Shown here piece after piece: positions 22,396-32,448 of a DNA stretch of 64,000 nucleotides. The stretch lies in contig JAPQWV010000001.1 of assembly GCA_027422505.1 (NCBI GenBank), positions 4,278,001-4,342,000 on the forward strand. Direction: 5' to 3'. The stretch is from Craterostigma plantagineum. Its lineage: Eukaryota; Streptophyta; Magnoliopsida; Lamiales; Linderniaceae. Under the pieces are notes generated by a model. The model saw nothing but the letters and a program-made list of their open reading frames with translations. It made no database searches and was not told the DNA's origin. A program made the translations under genes and the position numbers. The stretch's first letter is position 1; every line of letters starts with the position of its first letter.

Positions 22396-22775
22396 TGACA
22401 CGCTCAAATACTAGCAAGTGTATTAGGTCATGCAAGATCGATCCACGAAGACAGCTCGATTAATTCTAAGAAATTAATCCTAATTTTACTAAAGGAAATT
22501 CTATAGTTTTAATGATTTGATTAAAAGAGATAAAAGACGCAAAATATTAAATAATCGCAAATAAAATAAATGAGGATAAAACAGTTGACGACGATATGAT
22601 CAAGACACATGCTCGGCACGAATTATTCCTACGTCTTCAAGCAATCTAATTTATCAAATCAATATGAAACATAGTCAAGGTAGAATTTCCTAACATACGT
22701 GCCACTCATTTGTCCTGCAATAGCAACCCTACGTAAATAGAGAACCAATCAACTATATGTCTATATGACTGTAGT

Positions 22776-23330
22776 TAGGGTTGTCAACGGGGCGGGTTCG
22801 GGGCGGGGATCTAATCCCCGTCCCCGCCCCGCGAGGCAAACGGGGACGAAATCGTCCCCGTCCCCGCGGGGATCCCCGTCCCACGGGGATTCCCCGCCCC
22901 GTCAATATTTTAAAAAAAAATTCAATTTTTATTAATTTAATATTATTTAAACTATATTTTAATATTAAATAAATTATTTAAACTATATTTTAATCATATT
23001 TATATTATTTAAATTATTTAATATTAATTAAATTATTTAAACTATATTTTAATATTAATTAAATTATTTAAACTATATTTTAATCATATTTATATTATTT
23101 TAATATTATTCAAAGTATATTTTCATATTATTTAACTTATAATAATATTAATTGAATATAATAATTATTATTTTAATTTCGGGGACGGGGCGGGGAACGG
23201 GGCGGGGATATCCGCGGGGAAAAATATTCCCCCGTCCCCGCCCCGCGGGGATAGAATAGCGGGGATTCCCCGTCCTATTCGGGGCGGATCCCCGCGGGGA
23301 CGGGGAATCCCCGCCCCATTGACAACCCTA
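22776..23330. mobile_element. hAT-type MITE, 555 bp
   Basis: Terminal inverted repeats TAGGGTTGTCAA...TTGACAACCCTA are flanked by the 8-bp TSD ACTGTAGT (22768-22775 and 23331-23338), the size made by hAT transposases. The other LTR of element C has the uninterrupted sequence, confirming insertion. Subterminal DNA is built of GGGGCGGGGA/TCCCCGCCCC palindromes; the core (22920-23170) is AT-rich with tandem AAATTATTTAAACTATATTT units. It has no coding capacity. Confidence 0.93.
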
Positions 23331-24200
23331 ACTGTAGTTCCTATAAGTGCATTCCATCTTCATGAAATTCCCCGAGTTTAGATGCTTTCGGCGCCTAAGG
23401 TCTCAGAAACCACACATACGAAACCGAATTCCATCTCTGGTCGGTTTTACGTAGTGATATTCAATGTTTTGTTCTAATCGGTCTAATCACTTAGTCCGTC
23501 TCATAAACCGATAAATAACGCATGGAGGACAATCACACGTACGCATATGAAGCACAACAATATAACTCAAAACATATGACTAAATAAAATAGTAATAGTA
23601 CGTAGTCATAATCCGGCCTCACACGGCCTCAATCACAAAATAAATTACGCTAGCATATTATACAAAAAACGAGAACGAATCGAAAGAAAACATTATCGAA
23701 AACGAAATATTAAAAGGTAAGAAATTCGCCCTTTTTCGGTGCTCGAATTGTCTCGCTCTTAGCCGTCTTTCGTCTCTTCTTTTCAGCCGTAATAATTTGC
23801 AGCCCTCGGCTCTCTTTTCTTCCTCTGTCGTTGCCAAGCTTCTCTTCTTTTCAGCCGTCAATCGCCCTCTAAATAGAAACAAAGATTTTCTTTCATATCT
23901 TTTCTTTTTCCCCAAGAAATCTCCTTTCGGTTGATTCAAAAAATCAAATCTCCTCCTTAAATTTCTTGCTTTCCACGTCAATGGGCCTCCCAAATTAGAA
24001 TTGTGGTAAACTGTAGATTCGGCCCTTAACTTCTGAAAATTACAAAAAAGGCCCCAAAGTGCAAATGAGATGCAATCACGGTCACGCCATGCGTTACTTC
24101 TAAGCACGCTTGAGCTGCACCTAGCTTGGATAATTGTGTATAAGCCGTGTTGTTTCCTTGATTTTATTGCTCCAATATCTGTCAAACAAAAGATATGTAC

Positions 24201-25938
24201 TGATCGAGCGGATCGAGTAATAAATTAAAACGCATATCGGAAACTATCCTACGCTCAACAGGCAAATGTACCTATCGAAAATAGTATAGAAATGGCAAGT
24301 ATTCGAGTATCGAACCCAAATGAACTATATACTTTAGAAACCGTCGTTTAAATATACTAGTGAATATTTTTGGTTTGATACAAATATAAATAACGATAAA
24401 CTAAATAAGTGATAAACACAAAAATAAAAATCTGATAAAAGAACGATAACGGAGTTGAGACGATTTATGAAAGCGAATGTATTTGAGACTTCGAATCCCC
24501 CTAGTTCGATCGAACGACAAACAAGCTATATATTTTAGCTAATTATTAGACCGGATTCCTATGGTATGTATACGGGTTTCTACGATTGGGCGAAACTGCG
24601 CTTACTCGCTTCGACTCGTAACAACTAATCTACGTCTTAAATTGCTGGGCAAGCTTCCCTAACTTTCTTAATCTTAGACCGCAATAAATAACGATGAATC
24701 CCGCTATTAGATTTGACTCTAATCCGGCGGGGTAGTTCAACCAATCTCTAGCGAAGAATTCATTCCGCTCGTTTACGAGTGGTCTAATCGTTAGCGCCTC
24801 TCTCGAGCGCAGCTTACGATTTCCCCAAAAATTATCTTAATCGTATAGACATAATCAAAATAATATCGTAATTCGTAACCGAGTCATAATAATAGCCAAA
24901 AGAATAATAGTTTTAAACACGTACGATATCGCTAGGGTTCATCTTTATCTCAAATACTACGAGATTAGCTACTATACGAAACACCAACACGACGAGAAAC
25001 ATAAATAACAACAAGAAATTCGTAAGTTCTTCCTTGGATTTCGCCTTTGTGGTTGATCCTTCGTTGAGGACTTTTGTCGAGCAGATGGTGGGCGAACAAC
25101 TTCAACCTTTTCGTTGCCCTACTTTTGTACTTCTCGCTTGCTGCTCCTCCTACGCCCCCAGCCCGTTACAGCCGCAGCAGCCCACAAGTCAGCCCGCTAC
25201 GTCCGTCTGTCGGTCTCAGCTGCAGTCCCGGCCCGTGCTCGGCTCAAATCTGTCCTTGGTCAGTTCCGTGCACCCGGCTCGTAGCTGTTGCTCACACACA
25301 CTCGCTCACAGCTCAAGCAGTCGCAGCTTCTCGCCTTCGCTTCACAGTCCACGGATCAGCCCTGCGCACAACGTGCTCAAACTCTCCTCAGCCGTATATG
25401 ATTTTATCTAATGGCCTGGAGGATGTCGATTATTCACCGGGTTCTTTGGAGTGGCTTTTTTATGCGTCGTCTCCCCCCAGCTCTCGTCGCTGCCCCAAGA
25501 TTTTATAGAAGAACGTCTTCATCTCAAGCGTGTATGATTGTCTTCAAAAGTTTAGCTCTCAACTCTGAAAACACGGAGCCGTAATTTTCTTGTCATTCTC
25601 TTTATGTCTTGAGCCGCATAAGTAGAGGAAATTGTCAAAGTTTCATTTCCAAATAGAGAAGTGATGCCACGCTTAATTGTATATGTAAGGTCCCACCATT
25701 AATCTTCAGTAATATGCCTTAATTGGGTTGGTCTTTGGGTTGATGTTTGGTCTTCGGCCCACTAATTTGGTTCGACGGTTCCTTAAATAAATTCAAGCCC
25801 AAATATTCCCGGTTGTAATTCTTTCTCCCAATATCTGTTAAAAATCAAATATAAGCGTCGTACGTATCGAGGGAAATTCAAATAAATAACAACCGATATT
25901 ATGCTTTTATGTGGTATAGACATAAATTTCATTTATCA
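24201..25938. mobile_element. Solo LTR D (gypsy-like), in the LTR of element C
   Basis: 1738 bp, TGATCGAGCG...TTTATCA, flanked by TSD TGTAC (24196-24200, 25939-25943). No internal domain is present, so it is a solo LTR left by recombination between two LTRs. Its first 700 bases are clearly related to D' (33885 onward). Open frames at 25034-25508 in its GC-rich middle show no family resemblance and are not called as genes. Confidence 0.9.
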
Positions 25939-26034
25939 TGTACGTAAACGTATAATATTCGAGGTATTTCGATAAATGATGGTCGAAAATACGCTTTTGC
26001 GGGGTATAATATAGTGTAAAATCCTAACTTATCA

Positions 26035-26068
26035 ACAACACCCAAACTAGCTTCGATCGTTCTCGATC
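26035..26068 (-). other. Element C: hairpin and polypurine box beside the 3' LTR
   Basis: On the minus strand GATCGAGAACGATC (5-bp stem) is followed by TAGTTTGGGTGTTG and then the LTR start TGATAAG. This is the expected polypurine tract position. A second hairpin/box pair is at 27408-27447. Confidence 0.6.
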
Positions 26069-27407
26069 ATAAAAGCGGAATAAAACTAAATCAAGTTGGA
26101 TCATAGAACATCAGTCAATGAAATTCTCCCGTTTCATCAACTAATGAATGATCTATTCAAAACACGAAGCATGAGGTTATATGTCGCAATCTTATTATGG
26201 CATAAAAAACTCCCTTGTTCGGAAAGATGTTCACTCGTTAACTCGGAATCACACTACGCATCAATCTACAACTCTCACAAGGGTCGCTCAAGTCGCTCGA
26301 AGTATTTATTTTTTTTCTAAGGGATCTGTATAAATACGCTCAAATCACGACATGAAAAGATATTACTCTATGCTTGCAAATATATCACATCATAGTCACA
26401 TAGTAGAAGTCATGCACGAATCAAAGGGTCTTTCATCAACGGTTGTAATGGGGCTTGGGTTTTGAAAGGTGCGGCATATAGGAAAGTGGGCTAAAAGCAT
26501 CAAACGTGTCAATCATCGAATCGCTTCTCACCACTTATTTTGCTCTTCTAACGCCAAGCCTATTTTTCACTCGACTCATCCTTTTTTATTTTCTAGCTCT
26601 CCTCGCTCGCTTTTTCTTTCGCTTTTTGCGCTTCTTTTTTCTTCTTCTTCTTCTTTTTTTTTTCGAACCAGCCCTCCTATTTTTTTTACGTCTTATCAAA
26701 GGGAGAGGTTTCTAGTCCGCTGCAATATTATGATGAGAGATCTATATCATAGGAGGAGTTCATAACTAACATACATCGACGATTAGCTCTTTCTCAACCA
26801 ACAAGCCACTTTTCACGAAAATTAACACGTTGATACGGGTCGTATAGGCTAAATTTGAGGCAATCAGGCTAAATATCTGTGCTCCAAATCAACAAATTAG
26901 TCAAATAAGGCTCAAAGGGCTCACTAAGTGGTAAATGCGTAAGGTAGGGAGATATATAGGCCGATGACTCAATCCTAGTGCCCTTCTCATTTTCGCACAT
27001 AAAAATTCGCATAATAACCATTGACATGCATAACAGAGTAAGTTCAAAAATATTCAGTCTATGCGTGTCACACAAGAATAAACACCGAGCATAATGAGTT
27101 GCTCTGAATTTATCTCTAAAGGCTCAAGAACTCACATATATAGCTGGGTTTGTGCTTCATAATACGCAATCTTTTCCTAAAGCAGTCAATGTAGCCAAAT
27201 AATCATGCTAATATCACAACAATGCAACATGTGATCACACTCAATCGTCGAATCATATCACGACACGAAAAATTTTAAAAATTTTCATCATAGACAGGAG
27301 ATCCACAGATGACGTTCAAATTGCAACATTCATCAGTATACCCACTAAAAAGACCGGAATACGTCGAAGCCTAAACAAGTGAGCATATTAGGTCTAGCAT
27401 GTGTCAC
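26069..27407. other. Element C noncoding spacer between the two hairpin/polypurine boxes
   Basis: About 1.34 kb without a credible gene; short frames here (for example 26469-26765, from a T/C-rich run at 26570-26700) look fortuitous. Weak similarity to the equivalent spacer of element F is seen around 26900 (AAGGCTCAAAGGGCTCACTA against 50095-50130). Confidence 0.5.
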
Positions 27408-27447
27408 ATCCCACCCCCAAACTAAATATCACATTGTCCTCAATGTG
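27408..27447 (-). other. Element C: internal hairpin and polypurine box
   Basis: On the minus strand CACATTGAGGACAATGTG folds with a 7-bp stem (27430-27447) and is followed by TAGTTTGGGGGTGGG. It repeats the box beside the LTR about 1375 bases further on. Confidence 0.65.
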
Positions 27448-27651
27448 TAAAATAAATGCAAAGAGAAAGTTGAAGTGACACTGCCCTGAATGTTTGGTCG
27501 ATCGATGTAGAAGACTTTGTTGCTCCACACTAAAACAAGCAATCATCGCGAAACGGACCACCCCCAAACTAGTTGAGAGCCTGCGAGAAAACATGACATT
27601 ACTAGGCGGAATCGTGAGAGCGAATTTTTATTAGTAAAATAAAATAGGACA

Positions 27652-28215
27652 TTAGATAGGAATAATATATATGCATCGATAGGCCTTGGGTTGCTTCCCA
27701 AGAAGCACTGTTTTTGTAGTCGTTAGCTCGACTCTCGTTCGTGTTGAAGGTCCACGACTCTGCATGAGTTGAAGTACTGAACACCTTAATTTCATCTTTT
27801 TGGAGAGAAGTTTGATCTCAGAATAGTACAGCTTCGCGTGGTCGCAATCTTTAAACTCTCTCCATGGGTCGACTTTCGACTCCCAAATAATGGTGAAATC
27901 AACAATCATCGATGCCTTAATGAATTCCTCCGTGAATATGCTATCTGAATGATATGTTGACTTCATAACCAAGCGTAGAATCGGATCGAAAGTCTCAGAC
28001 TCCATCTTTCTCTTTTCCACGACATCATATGTTGCGAAATTCTCGCTTTCATCCTCACTAGTTTCTTGGCGATCCTCCAACTCCATGGAAAACATAGTAT
28101 CCTCAAGAACTCCTGGGAGACTCGGTTCTGCTGGAACGAAATTTACAGTAGCCTCTGTGGGTAGATCGGTGTTTTCTAACTCGATCTCATCGTTAGCTTC
28201 ACTTGGTTCCAACAC
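27652..28215 (-). pseudogene. Element C acidic ORF (gag-derived or spacer)
   Basis: A frame of up to 187 codons, acidic in its first half (NDEIELENTDLPTEATVNF) and ending TVLLGKQPKAY. The last part overlaps a conserved nucleotide hairpin (27685-27702), so the amino acids there may be incidental. Athila-like elements often carry a spacer of this kind behind gag. No catalytic motif is seen. It could also be noncoding. Confidence 0.35.
27685..27702 (-). other. Conserved stem-loop CTTGGGAAGCAACCCAAG
   Basis: A 6-bp stem with loop AAGCAA on the element sense strand. Element F has the counterpart CTTGGGAGACAACCCAGG at about 51173-51190, where the stem is kept through a U-G pair that exists only on the sense strand. 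Confidence 0.6.
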
Positions 28216-28309
28216 CGGTTCTTGAGTTATTTCACAATTAAATGGAATGGCTTCTATGTGCTCTTCTGGATTTGACTCAATGTGGTTCGAGGGTACTTCT
28301 TGTTCGCGT

Positions 28310-28783
28310 TCAAACGTTGCATTTTTTTAGCTTTTCCAATTGGGCCGTCAGATTCTTCATCTCCACTTTTAGACACTGAAAACTCGTAGAAGTAGTTGTA
28401 CGACTATTGTCTTCTTGTGTCACTGCCATCTTCTCGAGCGCTATTTCCCAATCGGCTTTTTCTTTTTGAGGTGGAGTAATCTGTTGTTGGGCATGTCTTT
28501 CAATTAATGGTGGCTCATATGCCACTGCCATATTTTCGAGCGCTATCTCCCAAGCGGCTTTTTCTTTTTGAGGTGGAGTAAAGTAATCATACGAGGGATA
28601 ATTTGAATAACCGCCGGTGTAAGAGTAGCAATTCTCCCCTCGTCCACCATACCACGATCGTGGAGGCTCGTAATGATAGTACTTGCATTCACAAGTGAGA
28701 TGTTGGCATCTGCAAAAATCGCACTCCAGTTCATCATCGCATGTCGCATAGGTCACAGGAGAATATTGCGAGTACCGCTGCAT
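28310..28783 (-). CDS. Element C gag-like ORF with internal duplication
   Basis: 157 codons from ATG 28781-28783, about 140 bases after the primer site. The N-terminus is rich in Cys, Tyr and Pro (CDFCRCQHLTCECKYYHYEP); the spacing does not match a clear CCHC knuckle. The segment PPQKEKAxWEIALExMAV occurs twice because about 65 bases (28427-28490 and 28529-28592) are repeated. The C-terminus LKVEMKNLTAQLEKLKK is a short amphipathic coil like those ending Athila gag. Its role is probably RNA or particle binding; this is an inference from position. Confidence 0.45.
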   Translation of the reverse strand: MQRYSQYSPVTYATCDDELECDFCRCQHLTCECKYYHYEPPRSWYGGRGENCYSYTGGYSNYPSYDYFTPPQKEKAAWEIALENMAVAYEPPLIERHAQQQITPPQKEKADWEIALEKMAVTQEDNSRTTTSTSFQCLKVEMKNLTAQLEKLKKCNV

Positions 28784-28922
28784 CCCTTATCCTACGAATC
28801 AAAAACGAGAAAGATGAGAGTATCAACGAATCATAATAATAATATAATAATAAAATATTAATAGCTAAAAGATCTAAACTAAATATTAGAATAACTCCTA
28901 AAATTAATATAATGCTGTCTCA

Positions 28923-28935
28923 GGCAACGGCGCCA
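28923..28935 (-). other. Primer binding site of element C
   Basis: Minus strand TGGCGCCGTTGCC, six bases from the LTR end; this is the tRNA-Asp type known from Athila elements. Confidence 0.8.
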
Positions 28936-28941
28936 AAAAAT

Positions 28942-30367
28942 TGACACGCTCAAATACTAGCAAGTGTACTAGGTCGTGCAAGTAGTAAAACGGACGAAGT
29001 CCGAGTATCGATCCACGAAAACAGCTCGATTAATTCTAAGACATTAATTCTAATTTTAATTTAAACTAAAGGAAGTTTTATAGTTTTAATGATTTGATTA
29101 AAAGAGATAAAAGACGCAAATAATAAAATAATCGCAAATAAAATAAATGATGATAAAACAGTTGATGACCATATGATCAAGACACATGCTCAGCACGAAT
29201 TATTCCTACGTCTTCATGCAATCTAATGTATCTAACCAAATCGAATCATAGTAAAGGTAGAATTTCCTAACATACGTGCTACTCATTTGTCCTGCAATAA
29301 CAACCCTACGTAAATAGAGAACCAATCAACTATATGTCTATATGACCGTAGTTCCTATACGTGCATTCCATCTTTATGAAATTCCCCGAGTTTAGACGCT
29401 TTCGGCGCCTAAGGTCTCAGAAACCATACATACGAAACCGAATTCCATCTCTGGTCGGTTTTACGTAGTGATATTCAATATTTTGTTCTAATCGGTCTAA
29501 TCACTTAGTCCATCTCATAAACCAAACAATAATCATACGCATGGAGGACAATCACACGTACGCATATGAAGCACAACAAAGAATATATAACTCAAATCAC
29601 ATGACTAAATAAAATAGTAATTGCATTAGTACGTAGTCATAATCCGGCCTCACACGGCCTCAATCACAAAAGAAATTACGCTAGCATATTATACAAAAAC
29701 GACAACGGATCGAAAGAAAACTTTATCGAAAACGAAATATTAAAAGGTAAGAAATTCGCCCTTTTTCGGTGCTCGAATTGTCTCGCTCTTAGCCGTCTTT
29801 CATCTCTTCTTTTCAGCCGTAATAATTTGCAGCCCTCGGCTCTCTTTTCTTCCTCTTTCGTCGCCAAGCTTCTCTTCATTTCAGCCGTCAATCGCCCTCT
29901 AAATAGAAACAAAGATTTTCTTTCATATCTTTTCTTTTTCCCCAAGAAATCTCCTTTCGGTTGATTCAAAAAATCAAATCTCCTCCTTAAATTTCTTGCT
30001 TTCCACGTCAATGGGCCTCCCAAATTAGAATTAAGTGGTAAATTGTAGATTCGGCCCTTAACTTCTGAAAATTACAAAAAAGGCCCCAAAGTGCAAATGA
30101 GATGCAATCACGGTCACGCCATGCGTTACTTCTATGCACGCTTGAGCTACACCTAGCTTGGATAATTGTGTATAAACCGGGTGGTTTCCAAGCTTGATTT
30201 TAGTGGTCCATTTCACGTTCAAATCTTCCCGTTTTGGTCTATTTTGCTCCTATATCTGTCAAACAAGAGATATGTACGTAAACATATAATATTCAAGGTT
30301 TTCGATAAATGATGGTCGAAAATACGCTTTTGCGGGGTATAAAATAGTGTTAAATCCTAACTTATCA
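28942..30367 (-). repeat. 5' LTR of element C
   Basis: 1426 bp, TGACACGC...CTTATCA, uninterrupted. Frames inside it (29676-30023) and in its sister LTR (23658-24185) are basic, repeated and without resemblance to known proteins, so they are not called. Confidence 0.88.
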
Positions 30368-30561
30368 GGCATCTCCAAGGAACTCGAAGCTTGCATTCGT
30401 AGGCTGCACAAAATAGCGAAAAATACAATCACCGTTGGTAAATACATATTATTCGGGCCGGGTCGACCCAGCTTTTCGGTGCGGCCGTTTACGCCCTTTC
30501 GATGAATATATCGTCGCGGTCGAGCGTGGTGGCCTTGACTCCATTCTACCGGGTTGGCATA
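30368..30561 (+). pseudogene. TAR-A exon 2, 3' part
   Basis: From the repeated TSD the frame reads ISKELEACIRRLHKIAKNTI and TVGKYILFGPG. A base is missing near 30463; restoring the register gives STQLFGAAVYALSMN and VVALTPFYRV, the alliinase-domain segment around the cofactor phosphate site (FGPGSTQL). The exon most likely ends at ATA before GTATGC (donor 30562). The following intron is short (about 135 bases). Confidence 0.82.
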
Positions 30562-30696
30562 GTATGCATTCAGAGTCGTCAATGTTACTGAATTTTTTTA
30601 ATATCAAGTGTACCTAATAAAGTTTGCGCTTTTTGCTATTAATATAAAATCCTAACCGAAATAACATGCGCAAATTCGTGCGCAATTGTAAAATCA

Positions 30697-30977
30697 CAAA
30701 CGAATTTCTTTGAGAACAACAACTTCGAGTTCGAGGGGGACGCACTAAAGCTGATAAGCAATGCATCTTCGTCGAACGTGATAGAGTTCGTGACTTCGCC
30801 TAACAATCCAGACGGAAATTTGAGGGAGGCCGTGTATAAGGGTCGGCCTTCGGCTAAATTTATATACGATTTTGCGTACTATTGGCCTCATTATACCGCT
30901 ATTCCATTTCGCGCTGACGAGGACGTCATGATTTTTACGATTTCGAAGCTCATAGGCCATGCAGGGAGTAGATTCGG
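30697..30977 (+). pseudogene. TAR-A exon 3, cofactor-binding core
   Basis: Reads QTNFFENNNFEFEGDALKLI, then FVTSPNNPDGNLREAV (Asn contacting PLP), YDFAYYWPHYTAIPF (Asp/Tyr of the PLP site) and MIFTISKLIGHAGSRFG. The PLP-binding lysine codon is 30946-30948. The catalytic core is thus intact within this exon. The acceptor before 30697 reads ...AAATCA instead of AG, so it appears lost. The donor after 30977 is GTACGT. Confidence 0.85.
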
Positions 30978-31052
30978 GTACGTGTACGTCTTATAAGTAA
31001 AAACGCACACACCCACATGTGTGGGTGTGCATGTTTCGGTCGACCGACAGCC

Positions 31053-31326
31053 TTAGGGCTGTGTTTGGGTCACGCTGAGAAAGAAAACTAGAGAGAAAAC
31101 GGTTTCTCTAGCGTGCGTTTTGTTTGTGGAATTTGATGCGGAAAAAAAATGTAATGGTACGTCGCACGAAGCGTCATGTACAAAGATCTGATGCGTATTA
31201 CCACATTTTCCTTTAATTGATTTTCCGCATTGAATTACGCATACCAATTGCACTTGATAAACCAAATAAAAAACTTTTCATTTCTTTTCCTTTCCTCACT
31301 AAATTCTTTAACCCAAACCCACCCTA
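31053..31326. mobile_element. MITE in TAR-A intron 3
   Basis: About 274 bp with ends TTAGGGCTGTGTTTGG and CCAAACCCACCCTA, GC-poor inside, resembling Tourist (PIF/Harbinger) MITEs; the target may be TTA/TA. It ends where exon 4 would begin and appears to have displaced or destroyed the acceptor AG. A relative lies at 31873-32127. Confidence 0.65.
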
Positions 31327-31328
31327 TG

Positions 31329-31602
31329 TGCGATTGTGAAGGACTACGGCGTTTACCAAAACATGCAAGAGTGCATACAGCTCGGGGAGATGGGAATCTT
31401 CGAAGAGACTCAGGTTAGGGCTTTCAAAATCGTGAAGGCAGTCGTAGAAGGAAACCGCGCCGATTTATTCGAATATGCGCAGGAATGAGCCTTCGATGGA
31501 AGGCTATAAGCAGTGTTATCTCCGCGTCGAAACGCCTAAGCCTTCAAGAAATTCCGCCGATGTACTGCGGTTTCTTTGGCAAAGTTAGGGAACCATCTCC
31601 AG
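31329..31602 (+). pseudogene. TAR-A exon 4
   Basis: Reads AIVKDYGVYQNMQECIQLGE, MGIFEETQVRAFKIVKAVVE and LFEYAQ, then a one-base loss near 31484 produces TGA. In the corrected register it continues MSLRWKAISSVISASKRLSL and PPMYCGFFGKVREPSP to a GT donor at 31603. The conserved tryptophan of FGW-A at its start is missing, next to the MITE junction. Confidence 0.85.
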
Positions 31603-31872
31603 GTTTGTATTGCATTATATGATCCAATTTTGGTTATTTAATGTCTTTTCTTACATAAAGTTCATGGCAACATTATTCACTCTCTGATGCTAAAAACAAG
31701 CAACTTTGATTTTGTTTCTATGTACACGTTGTTTCCAATAAGAAAATCTTTAATATTCTTTTGACCCTTATGTTAATTAAAGTAATTGCATTTAATAAGA
31801 AATTAATCTAGTGTATACTGGGAATTTTACTTTATTTTTTAATATGTCTGCAATTTCATTAAACGACTTCTT

Positions 31873-32127
31873 TTAAGCCGTGTTTGGATCGAGGAAAGCG
31901 ATGCGGAAAAGAAAATTCGAGCGAAAATGGTTTTCATTAGTTTTCCTTCCCTCACCATTTGATGAGTAAAGTGATTTTCCATGGTTTTACCTTTAAATCT
32001 ATTTTAAGTTTTTTTTTTTTTTTCTTTTCCTCGTCTATTTTTCTAATCAACAAAACCGAAAAATTACCTTTCTTTTAGATTTCCTTTTCGTTTCCTCACC
32101 AAATTCATTGAACCAAACACACCCTTA
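31873..32127. mobile_element. MITE in TAR-A intron 4
   Basis: About 255 bp, ends TTAAGCCGTGTTTGG and CCAAACACACCCTTA. It shares GATGCGGAAAA and TTTCCTCAC-AAATTC internal motifs with the intron 3 copy in the same orientation, so both are one family. TWA-type target duplication is likely but palindromic and ambiguous. Confidence 0.65.
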
Positions 32128-32206
32128 AAAAAATCATAAAGTAAGAGTGCAAAATTTGTAATGATCCCTATATATGTATTCGATCATTGGTTCGATCCAC
32201 ATGCAG

Positions 32207-32448
32207 CCTACGTATGGCTGAAGTGCGAGAGAGAAGAGGACGACGACTGTAATGAAGTTCTTCGTTCGGCGAAAATCATAAGAAGGCCGGGAAGTTCGTT
32301 TAGTGTGGAAGATCGATATGTTCGGCTCAACCTTTTGAAGAGTGACGACGACTTTAATTTGCTAATGTATCGCCTCAAAGACTTCGTTGCTAATGAATAT
32401 ATTAGCCCAAAGACGATGATGCGAAGGTGGTCGATCGTTGGTTTGTGA
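32207..32448 (+). pseudogene. TAR-A exon 5, C-terminus
   Basis: Acceptor ATGCAG at 32201-32206. Joined to exon 4 it gives SPAYVWLKCEREEDDDCNEV, then RSAKIIRRPGSSFSVEDRYV, RLNLLKSDDDFNLLMYRL and stop TGA 32446-32448. The RYVRL motif contains the arginine that binds substrate carboxylate in this fold. The exon is open throughout. Confidence 0.88.

Larger units (their letters stand above)
22396..26034 (-). repeat. 3' LTR of element C, split by a MITE and a solo LTR
   Basis: Colinear with 28942-30367 once the MITE (22776-23330) and solo LTR D (24201-25938) are removed. It starts TGACACGCTC and ends CTAACTTATCA at 26034. Confidence 0.88.
22396..30367 (-). mobile_element. Athila-like (gypsy) non-autonomous element C inserted in TAR-A exon 2
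   Basis: Flanks GCCAT and GGCAT (30368-30372) form a 5-bp TSD with one mismatch. LTRs read TGACACGC...TTATCA on the plus strand. The primer site at 28923-28935, read on the minus strand as TGGCGCCGTTGCC, is the Athila type (tRNA-Asp), so the element points left. Without its own insertions it is about 5.7 kb, with only 2.9 kb of internal DNA. That internal DNA carries gag-like frames but no protease, RT or integrase, so it must rely on enzymes made elsewhere. Confidence 0.85.
5655..32448 (+). pseudogene. TAR-A: tryptophan aminotransferase-related / alliinase-family pseudogene, five exons
   Basis: Five exons (5655-5982; 22279-22395 continued at 30373-30561; 30697-30977; 31329-31602; 32207-32448) would give about 477 residues, a usual length for EGF-alliinase-type TAR proteins. 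The order is N-terminal membrane anchor, alliinase EGF-like domain, then the PLP-dependent alliinase C-terminal domain with the PLP lysine. Family enzymes transfer the amino group of tryptophan to make indole-3-pyruvate, or cleave S-alkyl-cysteine sulfoxides; which applies here cannot be told. Lesions: an in-frame TAA at 5748, single-base frameshifts near 5884, 30463 and 31484, loss of the intron 2 and intron 3 acceptor AG, copia A in intron 1 and element C in exon 2. Assembly error could explain single bases but not the insertions. Confidence 0.85.

Noticed and set aside
22780..23320. CpG island or promoter at the G/C-rich blocks
   Set aside because: The GC blocks are the arms of a MITE with TIRs and an 8-bp TSD.
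23658..24185. 175-codon minus-strand ORF in the LTR of C, with a shorter relative at 29676-30023
   Set aside because: It is present only because the LTR is duplicated; it is basic, low in complexity, of different length in each LTR and has no family motif.
25034..25508. Overlapping plus-strand ORFs of 125 and 144 codons in GC-rich DNA
   Set aside because: Both lie inside solo LTR D and use the same bases in two frames; Ser/Pro/Gln-rich composition follows from GC-rich DNA.
26469..26765. Phe/Ser-rich 98-codon ORF
   Set aside because: Produced by a T/C-rich run; no start context or homology.
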